Shown one piece after another: positions 49,349-59,302 of a stretch of 64,000 bases of DNA. The notes below the pieces were generated by a model. That model was not told the DNA's origin. It ran no database searches and saw only the letters and a list, made by a program, of their open reading frames with translations. Every line of letters begins with the position of its first letter. Positions within the stretch are counted from its first letter, which is position 1. The translations under genes were made by a program, and so were the position numbers. The stretch is from SHVO01 sp041919675 (GTDB lineage: Bacteria > Pseudomonadota > Alphaproteobacteria > Rhodospirillales > Rhodospirillaceae), in contig JAYRTJ010000002.1 of NCBI GenBank assembly GCA_041919675.1, positions 31,548-95,547 on the forward strand. The letters run 5' to 3'.

Positions 49349-52300
49349 ATGGATGTTCGGGCGCCCAAAGGGGAAGACAGCGACATCGGCAAGGTGATCG
49401 ACGCCGCGAGCCAGATCGCGCAGCGTAAGGGCTCGAAACTTTCAGCCAAAGCCGATTTCGTCAGGTTCATCGCGCAGTTCTATCGCGGCTCACCGCCCGA
49501 TGAACTGGCCGGCCGCGCGCCCGAGGCGTTGTACGATATCGCGGTCGCCGCATGGGAGTTCTTTGAACAGCGCACCGCCGGCAAAGAGAAGATCAGCATC
49601 TTGGAAGGCGAGGGCGACCGTTCGATCGTGCTCGTCGCCAACGAAGACATGCCGTTCCTGGTGGCCTCGGTGAGCGCCGAGCTGGAGCGCATGGACCACA
49701 ACGCGATGCTGCTGATCCATCCGATCCTTTCGTTGAAACGCGACGCCGGCGGACGCCTTGCGAGCCTGGGCGACACCGAGACCGACCCGAGCGGATCGTT
49801 CGAGTCCCTGATGTACATCGAAATCCCGAAGGTGGATTTCGACATGGCCGAGCGGTTGAAGGACAATCTGCATTCCGTGCTGGGCGATGTGCGCCTGTCC
49901 GTGATCGACTGGCAGGCGATGCGGCGCGAGGCCGCCTACTTCGCCGCCGACTTCGATTGCGAGCGCCCCGGCGTATCGGCCGAACAATCCGAGGAAGTCG
50001 CGGACTTCCTGAAGTGGCTGCACGACGATCACTTCACATTCCTGGGCTACCGGCGGTTCGCGTTCGAGGGCAAGGGCAAGACCCGCGTCCTGCGCATCGA
50101 GAACGCGCACAGCCTCGGCCTTCTCAAGAAGGCCCAGCGCATGATCTTCGAGGGCATCGCCGACGGCGCCCCCCTGCCGCCGCAGTTCTCAGATTTCGTG
50201 GACTCGCCGAGCGCGTTGTTCGTGGTGAAGGCCAATCAGCGCTCGACGGTGCACCGCCGCGTGCATTTCGACGTCGTGGCCCTGAAAATCTTCGATGCCA
50301 AAGGCAATGTTTCGGGCATTCACATGTTCGTCGGCCTGTTCACCGCCGACGTCTACACCAACAGCCCAAACTTCGTGCCGGTCCTGCGCCGTAAGATCGA
50401 CCGCATCCGCGACCGCATGGGCTTCCGCAAACACGGTCACGACGGCAAAGCGCTGCAGAACATCATGGAGAATCTGCCGCGCGACGAGCTGTTCGAAAGC
50501 TCCGACGATTATTTGCTGAATACCGCGCTCGGTATCCTGCACCTTCAACAGCGCCCGCGGCCGGCGCTGTTCATGCGGATGGATCAGTTCGAACGCTTCG
50601 CCTCGATTCTGGTGTTCGTGCCGCGCGATCGCTTCGACACGGCGCTGCGCGTGACCATCGGCGACATCCTCACGCGTGAGCTCGACGGCCGCCTGTCGTC
50701 CTTCTACACGCAAGTGACCGACAGCCCGCTGGCGCGCATCCATTACATCATCGCAACCAAGCCCGGGCGCGTGCCGAAGGTCAAGGTTGCCGATCTCGAA
50801 CAGCGCATCGCCAAGGCGTCGCGGGCGTGGAGCGATGAGCTGCGCACGGCGCTGATCGGCGTCAGGGGCGAGACCGAGGGCATGAAAATGGCCGAGGTGT
50901 TCGCGCATGCCTTCCCGGCCAGCTACCGTGAACGCTTCGATGCGGCGGTCGCCGTGCAAGACGTCGCGCGCATCTGTGCGTGCGCCGAAGAAAAGCACGT
51001 GAAAATCCATGTGTATCAGCCGCAAGGGGCGACCGGCGGCACGGTCCACATCAAGATCTACAATCCCGCCACGCCCATCCCGCTGTCCGACGTGATGCCC
51101 GTGTTGGAGAACATGGGCTTCAAGGTGATCGGCGAGGAGCCGTTCCACATCACGCCAAGGGGAGCAAGCGCCACGGGCGGCGTATGGCTGCACGACTTCG
51201 ACATGACCATCGCCACCAAGGCGCCGTTTGCGCTGGCGGAAGTGCGCGAGGAAATCGAGGAGGCTTTCTGCCGTGTGTGGGCGGGCGAGATGGAAAGCGA
51301 CGGTTTCAACAAACTCGTAGCGCTATCCGATCTCGCATGGCGTGAAGTGACGATCCTGCGCGCCTATGCGAAGTACCTGCGCCAGGCCGCGTTCCCATTC
51401 AGCCAGAGTTACATTGAAAACGCTTTCGCCGCGCATCCAAAGCTTGGCCGCCTGCTGGTCGATCTGTTCCTGATCACCTTCGATCCCGCCTTGAACAGCG
51501 GCGCCAAAGCGAAGGCCACGGCAACCAAGATCGAAAGCATCCGCAAGGAGATCAACGCGGCGCTGGACGGCATCACCAATGCCGACGAAGACCGCATTCT
51601 GCGCCGCTATCTGAACTTGATGGATTGCACGCTGCGTACCAATTTCTTCCAGCCGTTCCAGGACGGAACGCCGAAGTGGTACGTGTCGATGAAGCTGGAC
51701 AGTCAGCGCATCGAGGAACTGCCGCTGCCCCGCATGAACGTGGAAGTGTTCGTCTACGCGCCGCGCGTGGAAGCCATTCACTTGCGCGGCGGCAAGGTGG
51801 CGCGCGGCGGGATCCGCTGGTCCGACCGGCGCGAGGATTTCCGCTCGGAAGTCCTGGGCCTTGTGAAGGCCCAGATGGTGAAGAACGCGGTGATCGTGCC
51901 CACGGGCTCGAAAGGCGGCTTCGTCGTGAAGCAGCCGCCGGCCACGGGCGGGCGCGAGGCTTATCTCGCGGAAGGCATCGAGTGCTACAAGACCTTGCAG
52001 CGCGGCCTGCTCGATATCACCGACAACGTCGTCAACGACAAGATCGTGCATCCGGATAAGGTCGTGCGCCGCGACGCGGACGACCCGTACCTGGTCGTGG
52101 CCGCCGACAAGGGCACCGCGACCTTCTCGGATATCGCCAACGGCGTGTCGGCCGAATACGGCTTCTGGCTGGGCGACGCTTATGCGTCCGGCGGCAGCGC
52201 CGGCTACGACCATAAGGCCATGGGCATCACGGCCCGCGGCGCGTGGGAATGCGTGAAGCGCCACTTCCGCGAAATCGGCGTCGACACCCAGACGCAAGAC

Positions 52301-54202
52301 TTCACCTGCGTCGGCGTCGGCGACATGTCGGGCGACGTGTTCGGCAACGGCATGCTGATGTCCGAACACATAAAGCTGCAGGCGGCCTTCAACCACCTGC
52401 ACATCTTCATCGATCCCGATCCGAACCCGGCCAAGGGCTTCAAGGAACGCCAGCGCCTGTTCAAGCTCCCCCGCTCCAACTGGACGGACTATGACGCCAA
52501 GCTGATCAGCAAGGGCGGCGGCGTGTTCGAACGCAGCGCCAAGACGATCAAGCTGTCGACCGAGATGAAGGCGTTGCTGGAGATCAACAAGGCCGAAGCC
52601 ACCCCGACGGAGATCATCAACGCGATCCTGCGCGCCAAGGTCGATCTTTTGTTCTTCGGCGGCATCGGGACCTATGTGAAGGCCTCGAGCGAAAGCAATA
52701 CCGACGCCTCGGACCGCGCCAACGATGCGCACCGCATCAACGGGCACCAAATCCGCGCGAAGGTGGTGGGCGAAGGCGCCAACCTCGGCATGACCCAGCG
52801 CGGCCGTATCGAAGCGGCCAAGGAACGCGTGCGCCTGAACACCGACGCCATCGACAATTCCGCCGGCGTCGATTGCTCGGACCATGAGGTGAACATCAAG
52901 ATCCTGCTGAACGGCGAAATGCGCAAAGGCAAAATCACGCTGGAAGCCCGCAACAAATTGCTCGCCGAAATGACCGATGAGGTCGCCCACTTGGTGCTGC
53001 GCGACAACTATCAGCAGAGCCAGACCATCAGCATGATGCAGCACCGCGCGCCGGCGCTTCTGGACGCGCAGCAGCGCACCATGAAGCTGTTCGAGCGCGA
53101 CGGCCTGTTGAACCGCGACATCGAATTCCTGCCCAACGACGAGGAATTCCAGGAGCGTCTGACGGCGGGGCTGGGATTGGTGCGCCCCGAGCTCGCGGTG
53201 TTCCTGAGCTACGGCAAGATGTGGCTGTACGACAAGATCGTGAACAGCGACCTTGTGGACGATCCCATGGTCGAGGAGGACCTGCATCAATACTTCCCGG
53301 CCCCGCTGCAGAAGAAATTCTCCGGCGCCATCGAGAAGCACAAGCTGCGCCGCGAAATCATCGGCACGGTGATCACCAACAGCTTCATCAACCGCGTCGG
53401 TCCGTCGTTCATCAACGCACTGATGGAACGGACCGGCATGGGCCCGGTGGATATCGCCCGCGCTTACACGGTCACCCGCGCCGCCTATGGCCTGCGCGAT
53501 CTGTGGACCGCGATCGAAACGTTGGACAACAAAGTGCCGGCGGAAACGCAGCTCACCATGCTATGGGAAGTCGAGCGTATGGTGGTGCGCAGCGTCTTGT
53601 GGATGCTGCGCCACTGCAGCGTACCGATGGACATGGCGGGCACCATCAAGAGCCTGAAGCCGGCCGTCGATACCCTGCGCAAGAGCCTGAAAGACCTGTG
53701 GTCGGACGAAGTCGCGCGGTATGTGCAGCGGCAGGCGGACAAATATTCCGCCAAAGGCGTGCCGGCGGCCCTCGCGTTCGATATCGCCTCGCTTTATCGC
53801 CTGGCCGCCGCCAACGACATCAACGCCATCACCAACACGAGCAAACAACCGCTCGCCGCGGTGGCGAAAATGTATTTCCTGGTGGGCCAGCGCTTCGGCC
53901 TCGGCGCGCTCAGGGAACGCACCGAAACCTTCGGCACGCAGAGCCACTGGGACCGCCTCGCGGTGTCGGCGGCGATCGAGGAGCTATTCGCGCACCAGAC
54001 CACGATCGCCACGCGCGTACTTGCCTCCGCCAAGACCGGCAAGGCCTCGGGCGCCAAAGCGCTTGACGCTTGGGTCGAGGCCAACAAGACGCGCGTCGAC
54101 CGTTTCGATCAGGTGCTCGCGGAGATCAAGGCCACGGATCACATCAGCTTGGCGATGCTGACGGTCGCCAACCGCCAACTGAGCGCGATGACGGCAGGCT
54201 AG
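49349..54202 (+). CDS. NAD-specific glutamate dehydrogenase, large (180-kDa) type
   Basis: The 1617-residue enzyme belongs to the GDH-180 class that oxidatively deaminates glutamate with NAD. It has a long regulatory N-terminal part with ACT-like segments (about 1-700). The catalytic core has 'RGGIRWSDRREDFRSEVLGLVKAQMVKNAVIVPTGSKGGFV' and 'VVAADKGTATFSDIANGVSAEYGFWLGDAYASGGSAGYDHKAMGITARGAWECVKRHF', and the dinucleotide site is near 'FTCVGVGDMSGDVFGNGML'. A C-terminal helical region follows. Length is typical. A GGAGGA Shine-Dalgarno precedes the ATG. Its 3' end overlaps the convergent glycosyltransferase gene by 4 bp. The reverse strand carries long open frames that are composition artefacts. 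Confidence 0.97.
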   Translation: MDVRAPKGEDSDIGKVIDAASQIAQRKGSKLSAKADFVRFIAQFYRGSPPDELAGRAPEALYDIAVAAWEFFEQRTAGKEKISILEGEGDRSIVLVANEDMPFLVASVSAELERMDHNAMLLIHPILSLKRDAGGRLASLGDTETDPSGSFESLMYIEIPKVDFDMAERLKDNLHSVLGDVRLSVIDWQAMRREAAYFAADFDCERPGVSAEQSEEVADFLKWLHDDHFTFLGYRRFAFEGKGKTRVLRIENAHSLGLLKKAQRMIFEGIADGAPLPPQFSDFVDSPSALFVVKANQRSTVHRRVHFDVVALKIFDAKGNVSGIHMFVGLFTADVYTNSPNFVPVLRRKIDRIRDRMGFRKHGHDGKALQNIMENLPRDELFESSDDYLLNTALGILHLQQRPRPALFMRMDQFERFASILVFVPRDRFDTALRVTIGDILTRELDGRLSSFYTQVTDSPLARIHYIIATKPGRVPKVKVADLEQRIAKASRAWSDELRTALIGVRGETEGMKMAEVFAHAFPASYRERFDAAVAVQDVARICACAEEKHVKIHVYQPQGATGGTVHIKIYNPATPIPLSDVMPVLENMGFKVIGEEPFHITPRGASATGGVWLHDFDMTIATKAPFALAEVREEIEEAFCRVWAGEMESDGFNKLVALSDLAWREVTILRAYAKYLRQAAFPFSQSYIENAFAAHPKLGRLLVDLFLITFDPALNSGAKAKATATKIESIRKEINAALDGITNADEDRILRRYLNLMDCTLRTNFFQPFQDGTPKWYVSMKLDSQRIEELPLPRMNVEVFVYAPRVEAIHLRGGKVARGGIRWSDRREDFRSEVLGLVKAQMVKNAVIVPTGSKGGFVVKQPPATGGREAYLAEGIECYKTLQRGLLDITDNVVNDKIVHPDKVVRRDADDPYLVVAADKGTATFSDIANGVSAEYGFWLGDAYASGGSAGYDHKAMGITARGAWECVKRHFREIGVDTQTQDFTCVGVGDMSGDVFGNGMLMSEHIKLQAAFNHLHIFIDPDPNPAKGFKERQRLFKLPRSNWTDYDAKLISKGGGVFERSAKTIKLSTEMKALLEINKAEATPTEIINAILRAKVDLLFFGGIGTYVKASSESNTDASDRANDAHRINGHQIRAKVVGEGANLGMTQRGRIEAAKERVRLNTDAIDNSAGVDCSDHEVNIKILLNGEMRKGKITLEARNKLLAEMTDEVAHLVLRDNYQQSQTISMMQHRAPALLDAQQRTMKLFERDGLLNRDIEFLPNDEEFQERLTAGLGLVRPELAVFLSYGKMWLYDKIVNSDLVDDPMVEEDLHQYFPAPLQKKFSGAIEKHKLRREIIGTVITNSFINRVGPSFINALMERTGMGPVDIARAYTVTRAAYGLRDLWTAIETLDNKVPAETQLTMLWEVERMVVRSVLWMLRHCSVPMDMAGTIKSLKPAVDTLRKSLKDLWSDEVARYVQRQADKYSAKGVPAALAFDIASLYRLAAANDINAITNTSKQPLAAVAKMYFLVGQRFGLGALRERTETFGTQSHWDRLAVSAAIEELFAHQTTIATRVLASAKTGKASGAKALDAWVEANKTRVDRFDQVLAEIKATDHISLAMLTVANRQLSAMTAG

Positions 54203-56232
54203 AGCGTTTTCCACTCCGCGCGCAGGGCGCCGTAGAAGTCCTGCGCGAAGGCGCTCACGTCGCAGACGCGCGAGGCGAGGAAGCTCTTGCGCAGGCTGGC
54301 GCGTAACGCCGCGAGCTGCGCGGGATCGGCGGCGAAGGCTTTGGCTTTCGCGATGAGGTCATCCACGTCTTTCGCGACGCCGTCCGGATATTCGCCGTTG
54401 ATGAGGTGCGCGGCAGCGTGACGGCCGCAGAAGCGGTCCCCGGGCACCGTGAGCACGGGCACGCCCATCAACAAAGCTTCGCAGGTGGTGAGACCGCCGG
54501 AGTAGGGCGTGGTGTCGAGGATGATGTCGACCTCGGCGTATTGCCCGAGGAAGGCGGCGTGATCGCCGCCGGTCTGGAACTTGATGCGGTCCGTTCCAAT
54601 ACCATTGTCCATGAACAGACTGATGATCTTTCCCTGGCGGCCGGCGTCGGCCCAGAGATAGCCGTTGAACAGGAACCGCGCGTCGGGCACGGCGCGCAGC
54701 ACGGCGGCCCACTGGGCGACCGAAGCCGGACCGATCTTGGTGGCTTCGCTGAAGCAGCCGAAGGTGAGGCCGTTGTTGCGCAGGGCCGGCGGCGGCGCGG
54801 GCTGCGGCGCATAGTCGGGCGGCGCATAGCAGATGTAATCGGGCGCGAACCGCAACACGCGTTCGACATAGTATTTATCGTCCTCGGCCGGCGTCTGGAT
54901 CGGATCCCCGAACAGAACGTCGATGGCGTCCAGGCCACGCGTGTCGACATAATCGCCCCAGGCGATTTGCAGCGGCGCGGGTTTCAGGGCGAAAGCCAGC
55001 AAGCGGTTGTGGGGCGCGTGGCCGGCAAGATCGATAAGGATGTCGACCTTGTCGCGGGCAATGAGATCGGCGAGCGCCTCGGCTGAGAGCGCGCGCACAT
55101 CGCGCCAGAGATCGGCGGCGGCGCGGAAGTTCAAGGTGTGATGGTCGACCTTGGCGCCGGTGGAATAGCAGACGAGTTCGAACCGATCGCGCGCGCGCGC
55201 CTTGAAAACCGGCAGCGCGAAGAAAGCCATGGCGTGGAAGCGGAAATCGCCGGAGACCACGCCGATGCGCAGTTTACGGTCCGGCGAGAGATCGTGATCG
55301 GCCGCGAAAGCGGACTTGGACGGAGATTTATGGATCTCGCCGAATTTTTTGTGCGCGGCGGCGATCTCGGCACGCGAAATCCCCGGCGCATATTGCATGC
55401 ACATGAGAAGGCTGGAGCGCACGGCGGCGAGATCGGGCTTGAGCGCTAAGACAGCTTTGCGATGCGCCACCGCGTCCATGGTGCCGTCGTCGGTAAGATC
55501 GGCGAGGCCCACATAGGCTTGGGACATATTTGGATTGATGGCGATGGCGGCGCGGAAGCATTTCTCGGCCTCATCGGGACGCCCGCCTTCTTTGAGCACC
55601 ACGCCGAGGTTTACATGGGCTTCGGCATGATTTGGCGCGAGCGCGATGGCTTTGCGGAACGCACCTTCGGCGGCGTCGAGGCGCCCGGCCGTATGAAGAG
55701 CGTTCGCGAGATTGAAGCGGATTTCGAAAGAAGCCGGCGCGCGCGCCGTGGCTTCGATCAGCACGGTCGCGGCGCTTTCGGCGTCACCAAGCGCTTTGAG
55801 CATCAGGGCGAGATTGTTGTAAGCGCCGATATGGCCGGGCCGCAGGGCGATGACCTTGCGGTAGGTCTCGGACGCGTCCTCATAACGCCCCGCCGTGCGT
55901 TCGGCGTTGGCGAGATTGAACGTGATGTCGGGTTGACTGGGCGCGGCCTGCACGGCTTCACCGAGCACGGTGATGGCCTCGTTGGTGCGCCCCTGCGCGA
56001 CCAAGCCATTGCCAAGCGTGTTAAGATAGAACGGTTGGCCCGGCACCACTTTCAGCGCGCGGCGCACGAAGTCCTCAGCCTCGCTCTGACGGTTCTCATC
56101 CTGCGCGATGACGGCGAGCAGATGCAGAGCGTCGGCGTTGTCGGCCGATGTCTTCAATTCAGCTTCAGCGGCGGCGCGCGCGGCGGCGCGGTCGCCGGCT
56201 TCGTAGCTGGCAAAAGCTTTTTCGAGGTTCAT
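54199..56232 (-). CDS. TPR-GT41 (O-GlcNAc transferase/SPINDLY-like) glycosyltransferase
   Basis: The 677-residue protein starts with about seven TPR repeats (1-270; for example 'HAEAHVNLGVVLKEGGRPDEAEKCFRAAIAINP'). The GT41 catalytic region follows, with 'RIGVVSGDFRFHAMAFF' (putative catalytic His), 'DILIDLAGHAPHNRLLAFALKPAPLQIAWGDYVDTRGL', 'FGCFSEATKIGPASVAQWAAVLRAVPDARFLF' with the UDP-contacting lysine, and 'DIILDTTPYSGGLTTCEALLMGVPVLTVPGDRFCGRHAAAHL'. It should transfer a sugar, perhaps GlcNAc, to protein Ser/Thr or Asn. Its ATG overlaps the stop of the ABC exporter gene, so both are expressed together. Confidence 0.92.
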   Translation of the reverse strand: MNLEKAFASYEAGDRAAARAAAEAELKTSADNADALHLLAVIAQDENRQSEAEDFVRRALKVVPGQPFYLNTLGNGLVAQGRTNEAITVLGEAVQAAPSQPDITFNLANAERTAGRYEDASETYRKVIALRPGHIGAYNNLALMLKALGDAESAATVLIEATARAPASFEIRFNLANALHTAGRLDAAEGAFRKAIALAPNHAEAHVNLGVVLKEGGRPDEAEKCFRAAIAINPNMSQAYVGLADLTDDGTMDAVAHRKAVLALKPDLAAVRSSLLMCMQYAPGISRAEIAAAHKKFGEIHKSPSKSAFAADHDLSPDRKLRIGVVSGDFRFHAMAFFALPVFKARARDRFELVCYSTGAKVDHHTLNFRAAADLWRDVRALSAEALADLIARDKVDILIDLAGHAPHNRLLAFALKPAPLQIAWGDYVDTRGLDAIDVLFGDPIQTPAEDDKYYVERVLRFAPDYICYAPPDYAPQPAPPPALRNNGLTFGCFSEATKIGPASVAQWAAVLRAVPDARFLFNGYLWADAGRQGKIISLFMDNGIGTDRIKFQTGGDHAAFLGQYAEVDIILDTTPYSGGLTTCEALLMGVPVLTVPGDRFCGRHAAAHLINGEYPDGVAKDVDDLIAKAKAFAADPAQLAALRASLRKSFLASRVCDVSAFAQDFYGALRAEWKTL

Positions 56233-57995
56233 TCGGCGGCGGAGAACTGGAGGGCGTGAAGGCGGGCGTAAGCGCCGCCCCTGGAAATAAGCGCGCTGTG
56301 CGTGCCGGTTTCGACCACGCGGCCCTGATCGAGCACGCAGATCTGGTCGGCGCCGGCGACGGTGGACAGGCGGTGGGCGATGACAAGCGTGGTCCTGCCT
56401 GTCTTGAGGCGTTCCAGCGCGGCCTGCACGTGACGCTCGGTGGCGGCGTCGAGCGCGCTGGTGGCTTCGTCGAGCAGAAGGATCGGCGCGTCTTTCAGGA
56501 GCGCGCGGGCGATGGCGATGCGCTGGCGCTCGCCGCCCGAGAGGGTCTGGCCACGCTCGCCAACCATGGCGTCATAGCCTTGCGGAAGCGCGGCGATGAA
56601 GTCGTGGGCGCCGGCCGCGCGCGCGGCTTCTTCCACGGCGGCGTCACTGGCGCCCGGTTTGCCGTAGCGGATATTGGCGCGCACCGTGTCGTCGAACAGG
56701 ATCACATCCTGACCGACGAAGGCGATGGCATCGCGCAATGAGCCTAAGGTGACGTCGGCAATGTTGACGCCATCGATGCTCACCGCGCCGGAGCCGACAT
56801 CGTAGAAACGCGGGATGAGGCTGAGGATCGTGCTCTTACCCGCGCCCGACGCGCCCACGAGCGCGGTCGTTTTGCCCGCCGGTACGGTAAGCGTGAGATT
56901 ACGCAGCGCCGCGACATCGGTGTCGTAGGCGAAGGTCACGTTCTCGAGCCGCACTTCGCCGCGCGACACGGTGAGCGCGGACGCGCCCGGCTTTTCGGCG
57001 AGCGCGGATTTGGTGTCGAGCACATCGAACAGACGCTGCGCACCCGCGAGGCCTTCGTTGACATGGGCGTTGGCGTTGGCGAGCGCTTTCATCGGGCGAT
57101 AGGCGGACAGGAGCGCGGTGATGAAGGAGAAGAACGCGCCCGCGCTGGTCTCGCCGTTGATGACGCGCCAGCCGCCGTAGACGATGACAATGGTGACCGC
57201 GAGACCGCCGAGGGTTTCCATCAAGGGGCTCGCGAGCGCCTTCACGCGCTCGGCCTTGATGGTGAGGTCGCGGATGCGGGTCGTGAGCGCTTCGGCGCGT
57301 TCGACCTCGAGCGCCTCCATCCGGTAGGCCTTCACGAGACGGATGGACGACAGGCTCTGCTGCACGATGGTCATGAAGGCGCCGGTCTGCGCCTGGGTAT
57401 TGGCCGTCACCTTGCGCAAGCGGCGGCCCAACCGGGCGATGGGAATGACCGTGGCCGGAAAAGTGATGAAGGCGACCGAAGCCAGGAGCCAGTCCTGATA
57501 GAACATGACGCCGACGAGGAGGATCACGGACAAGACTTCGCGGCCCAGGCCCGTGAGCGCCGTGGAGACCGCGAGGCGCATCGCCGCGATGTCCGTGGTC
57601 AGGCGCGAAATAAGCGTGCCGGTGCGGTTGGCCGCAAAAAAGCCCAGGTCCATCCGCAGAAGGTGGCGGAACAGACGGTTCTGGAAGTCGGTCAGGACGG
57701 TTTGGCCGAGCCGGGTCATCAGGACCGTCTGGCCGTAGGCGGCCGCGCCCTTCAGGGCGAAGGACGCGAACACCGCAAGACCGACCGGCCACAACAGATC
57801 GGCGCGCCGCTCGACAAAGACCCGGTTGACCACCGGGTCCATCAGCCAGGCGAGCGCCGCCGTGGAGGCGGCGACGACGACCATGCAGAGGCTGGCCGAC
57901 AGAAACACACCGAGGTGGGGGAGCACGCCTTCGCGCAAGAGCCGGCCGTAGAGGCCTGGCTTTCGGATGGTCGCGGGGGGCGCGGTTAAAGTCAT
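56229..57995 (-). CDS. MsbA-like ABC exporter (permease-ATPase fusion)
   Basis: The 588-residue half-transporter has six transmembrane helices (about 25-300, e.g. 'LGVFLSASLCMVVVAASTAALAWLM') and a nucleotide-binding domain with Walker A GASGAGKST, signature LSGGERQRIAIARALLKDAPILLLDEATSALDAATE and switch 'IAHRLSTV'. MsbA-type proteins flip lipid A or other glycolipids across the inner membrane. The ATG at 57995 is the usual family start; an extension to 58061 adds an unrelated sequence. It is coupled to the GT41 gene downstream and diverges from the sugar-aminotransferase gene by 155 bp. Confidence 0.92.
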   Translation of the reverse strand: MTLTAPPATIRKPGLYGRLLREGVLPHLGVFLSASLCMVVVAASTAALAWLMDPVVNRVFVERRADLLWPVGLAVFASFALKGAAAYGQTVLMTRLGQTVLTDFQNRLFRHLLRMDLGFFAANRTGTLISRLTTDIAAMRLAVSTALTGLGREVLSVILLVGVMFYQDWLLASVAFITFPATVIPIARLGRRLRKVTANTQAQTGAFMTIVQQSLSSIRLVKAYRMEALEVERAEALTTRIRDLTIKAERVKALASPLMETLGGLAVTIVIVYGGWRVINGETSAGAFFSFITALLSAYRPMKALANANAHVNEGLAGAQRLFDVLDTKSALAEKPGASALTVSRGEVRLENVTFAYDTDVAALRNLTLTVPAGKTTALVGASGAGKSTILSLIPRFYDVGSGAVSIDGVNIADVTLGSLRDAIAFVGQDVILFDDTVRANIRYGKPGASDAAVEEAARAAGAHDFIAALPQGYDAMVGERGQTLSGGERQRIAIARALLKDAPILLLDEATSALDAATERHVQAALERLKTGRTTLVIAHRLSTVAGADQICVLDQGRVVETGTHSALISRGGAYARLHALQFSAAE

Positions 57996-58150
57996 GAAAA
58001 ATGAAGCTAGGGCAAGGACGTCCGGGGGGCCAGAGGTGACCGCAACCCATTCCATTTGCAAGCGTTATGACGAGGGACTAGGTTCTGACCTCAGTCCGTA
58101 CCCGGCCCTCGGCCGGATGTTCTTTTGTTTTGTCCCGACAGGTTTGTTTG

Positions 58151-59302
58151 ATGCGTGATACCGCCACTGCTCCGGTCGCCGCGGCGCCGGTCCCGCTGAT
58201 CGATCTGCAAGCGCAGAGGCAGCGTCTCGGCACGCGCATCGAGGCGGCCATCACCCGCGTGCTCGATCACGGCGCCTACATCATGGGCCCGGAAGTGTTC
58301 GAGGCGGAAAAGCGCCTCGCCGCCATGTCGGGCGCGCAGCATGTGGTGACCTGCTCCAACGGCACGACGGCCATGATCATGGCGCTGATGGCCTGGGATA
58401 TCGGCCGCGGCGACGCGGTGTTCGTGCCTTCCTTCACCTTCACCGCCACCGCCGAAGTCGCCGCCGTCATCGGCGCGACGCCGGTGTTCGTGGATGTGCT
58501 GCCCGACACCTTCAACCTGGATCCGGACTCGCTGGTGCGCGCCATTGCCGTCGCCGAGCAAACCGGCTTGAAGCCGCGCGTGGTGATCCCGGTGGATCTG
58601 TTCGGGCAGCCGGCGGACCACGACGCGATCCGCGCCATCGCCGACAAACACGGTCTGCTTGTCCTCGACGACGCCGCGCAGAGCTTCGGCGCAAGTTATA
58701 AAGGGCGCAAGCTCGGCGCCATCGCGGACATCACCGCCACCAGCTTCTACCCCTCGAAGCCGCTGGGCTGTTACGGCGACGGCGGCGCCGTGTTCACCAA
58801 CAATGAAGAGTGGGCCAAGAAGCTGATGCAGGTGCGCGTGCACGGCCAGGGCCGCGACCGCAACGAGAACGTGCGCGTCGGCCTGACCGCGCGCTTCGAT
58901 TCCATCCAGGCGGCGGTGCTGCTCGAAAAGATCGCCATCTTCGAAGACGAATGCCAGGCGCGCAACAAAGTCGCCGCGCGCTATGACGCGGGTTTGAAAG
59001 GCGCCGTGACGACGCCGTTCATCCGTCCGGATTCGACCTGCGTGTGGGCGCAGTACACCATCAGCTCGCCGCGCCGCGACCGCATCGTCGCCGCCCTCAC
59101 CGCCAAGAAAATATCGAGCGCGATGTTCTATGCGAAGCCGATCCACCTGCAGACGCCCTATCGCGGGTTCCCGGTGGCCGGCGGCGGCTTGCCGGTGACG
59201 GAGAAGCTGGCGCATGAGGTCGTCAGCTTGCCGATGCATCCGTATCTCAAAGCCGACGTGCAGGACGAGATTATCGCCACGGTCCGCGGCGCCGCTTCGT
59301 GA
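58151..59302 (+). CDS. DegT/DnrJ/EryC1/StrS-family sugar aminotransferase
   Basis: The product, 383 aa from ATG 58151, begins its fold with 'VPLIDLQAQRQRL' and has 'HVVTCSNGTTAMIMALMAW', 'VDLFGQPADHDAI', 'LVLDDAAQSFGASYKGRKLG', the PLP lysine in 'TSFYPSKPLGCYGDGGAVFTN' and 'NVRVGLTARFDSIQAAVL'. These enzymes aminate keto-sugar nucleotides (WbpE/PseC/PglE-like) to make amino or acetamido sugars. An in-frame TTG at 58130 is a weaker start. It overlaps the Gfo/Idh gene by 4 bp. Confidence 0.93.
   Translation: MRDTATAPVAAAPVPLIDLQAQRQRLGTRIEAAITRVLDHGAYIMGPEVFEAEKRLAAMSGAQHVVTCSNGTTAMIMALMAWDIGRGDAVFVPSFTFTATAEVAAVIGATPVFVDVLPDTFNLDPDSLVRAIAVAEQTGLKPRVVIPVDLFGQPADHDAIRAIADKHGLLVLDDAAQSFGASYKGRKLGAIADITATSFYPSKPLGCYGDGGAVFTNNEEWAKKLMQVRVHGQGRDRNENVRVGLTARFDSIQAAVLLEKIAIFEDECQARNKVAARYDAGLKGAVTTPFIRPDSTCVWAQYTISSPRRDRIVAALTAKKISSAMFYAKPIHLQTPYRGFPVAGGGLPVTEKLAHEVVSLPMHPYLKADVQDEIIATVRGAAS

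Noticed and set aside
51323..53341. A 672-codon open frame antisense to the glutamate dehydrogenase gene
   Set aside because: It mirrors a conserved coding sequence, is rich in His/Arg/Ala as expected for the complement of GC-rich codons, and shows no domain. High GC makes such long antisense frames common.
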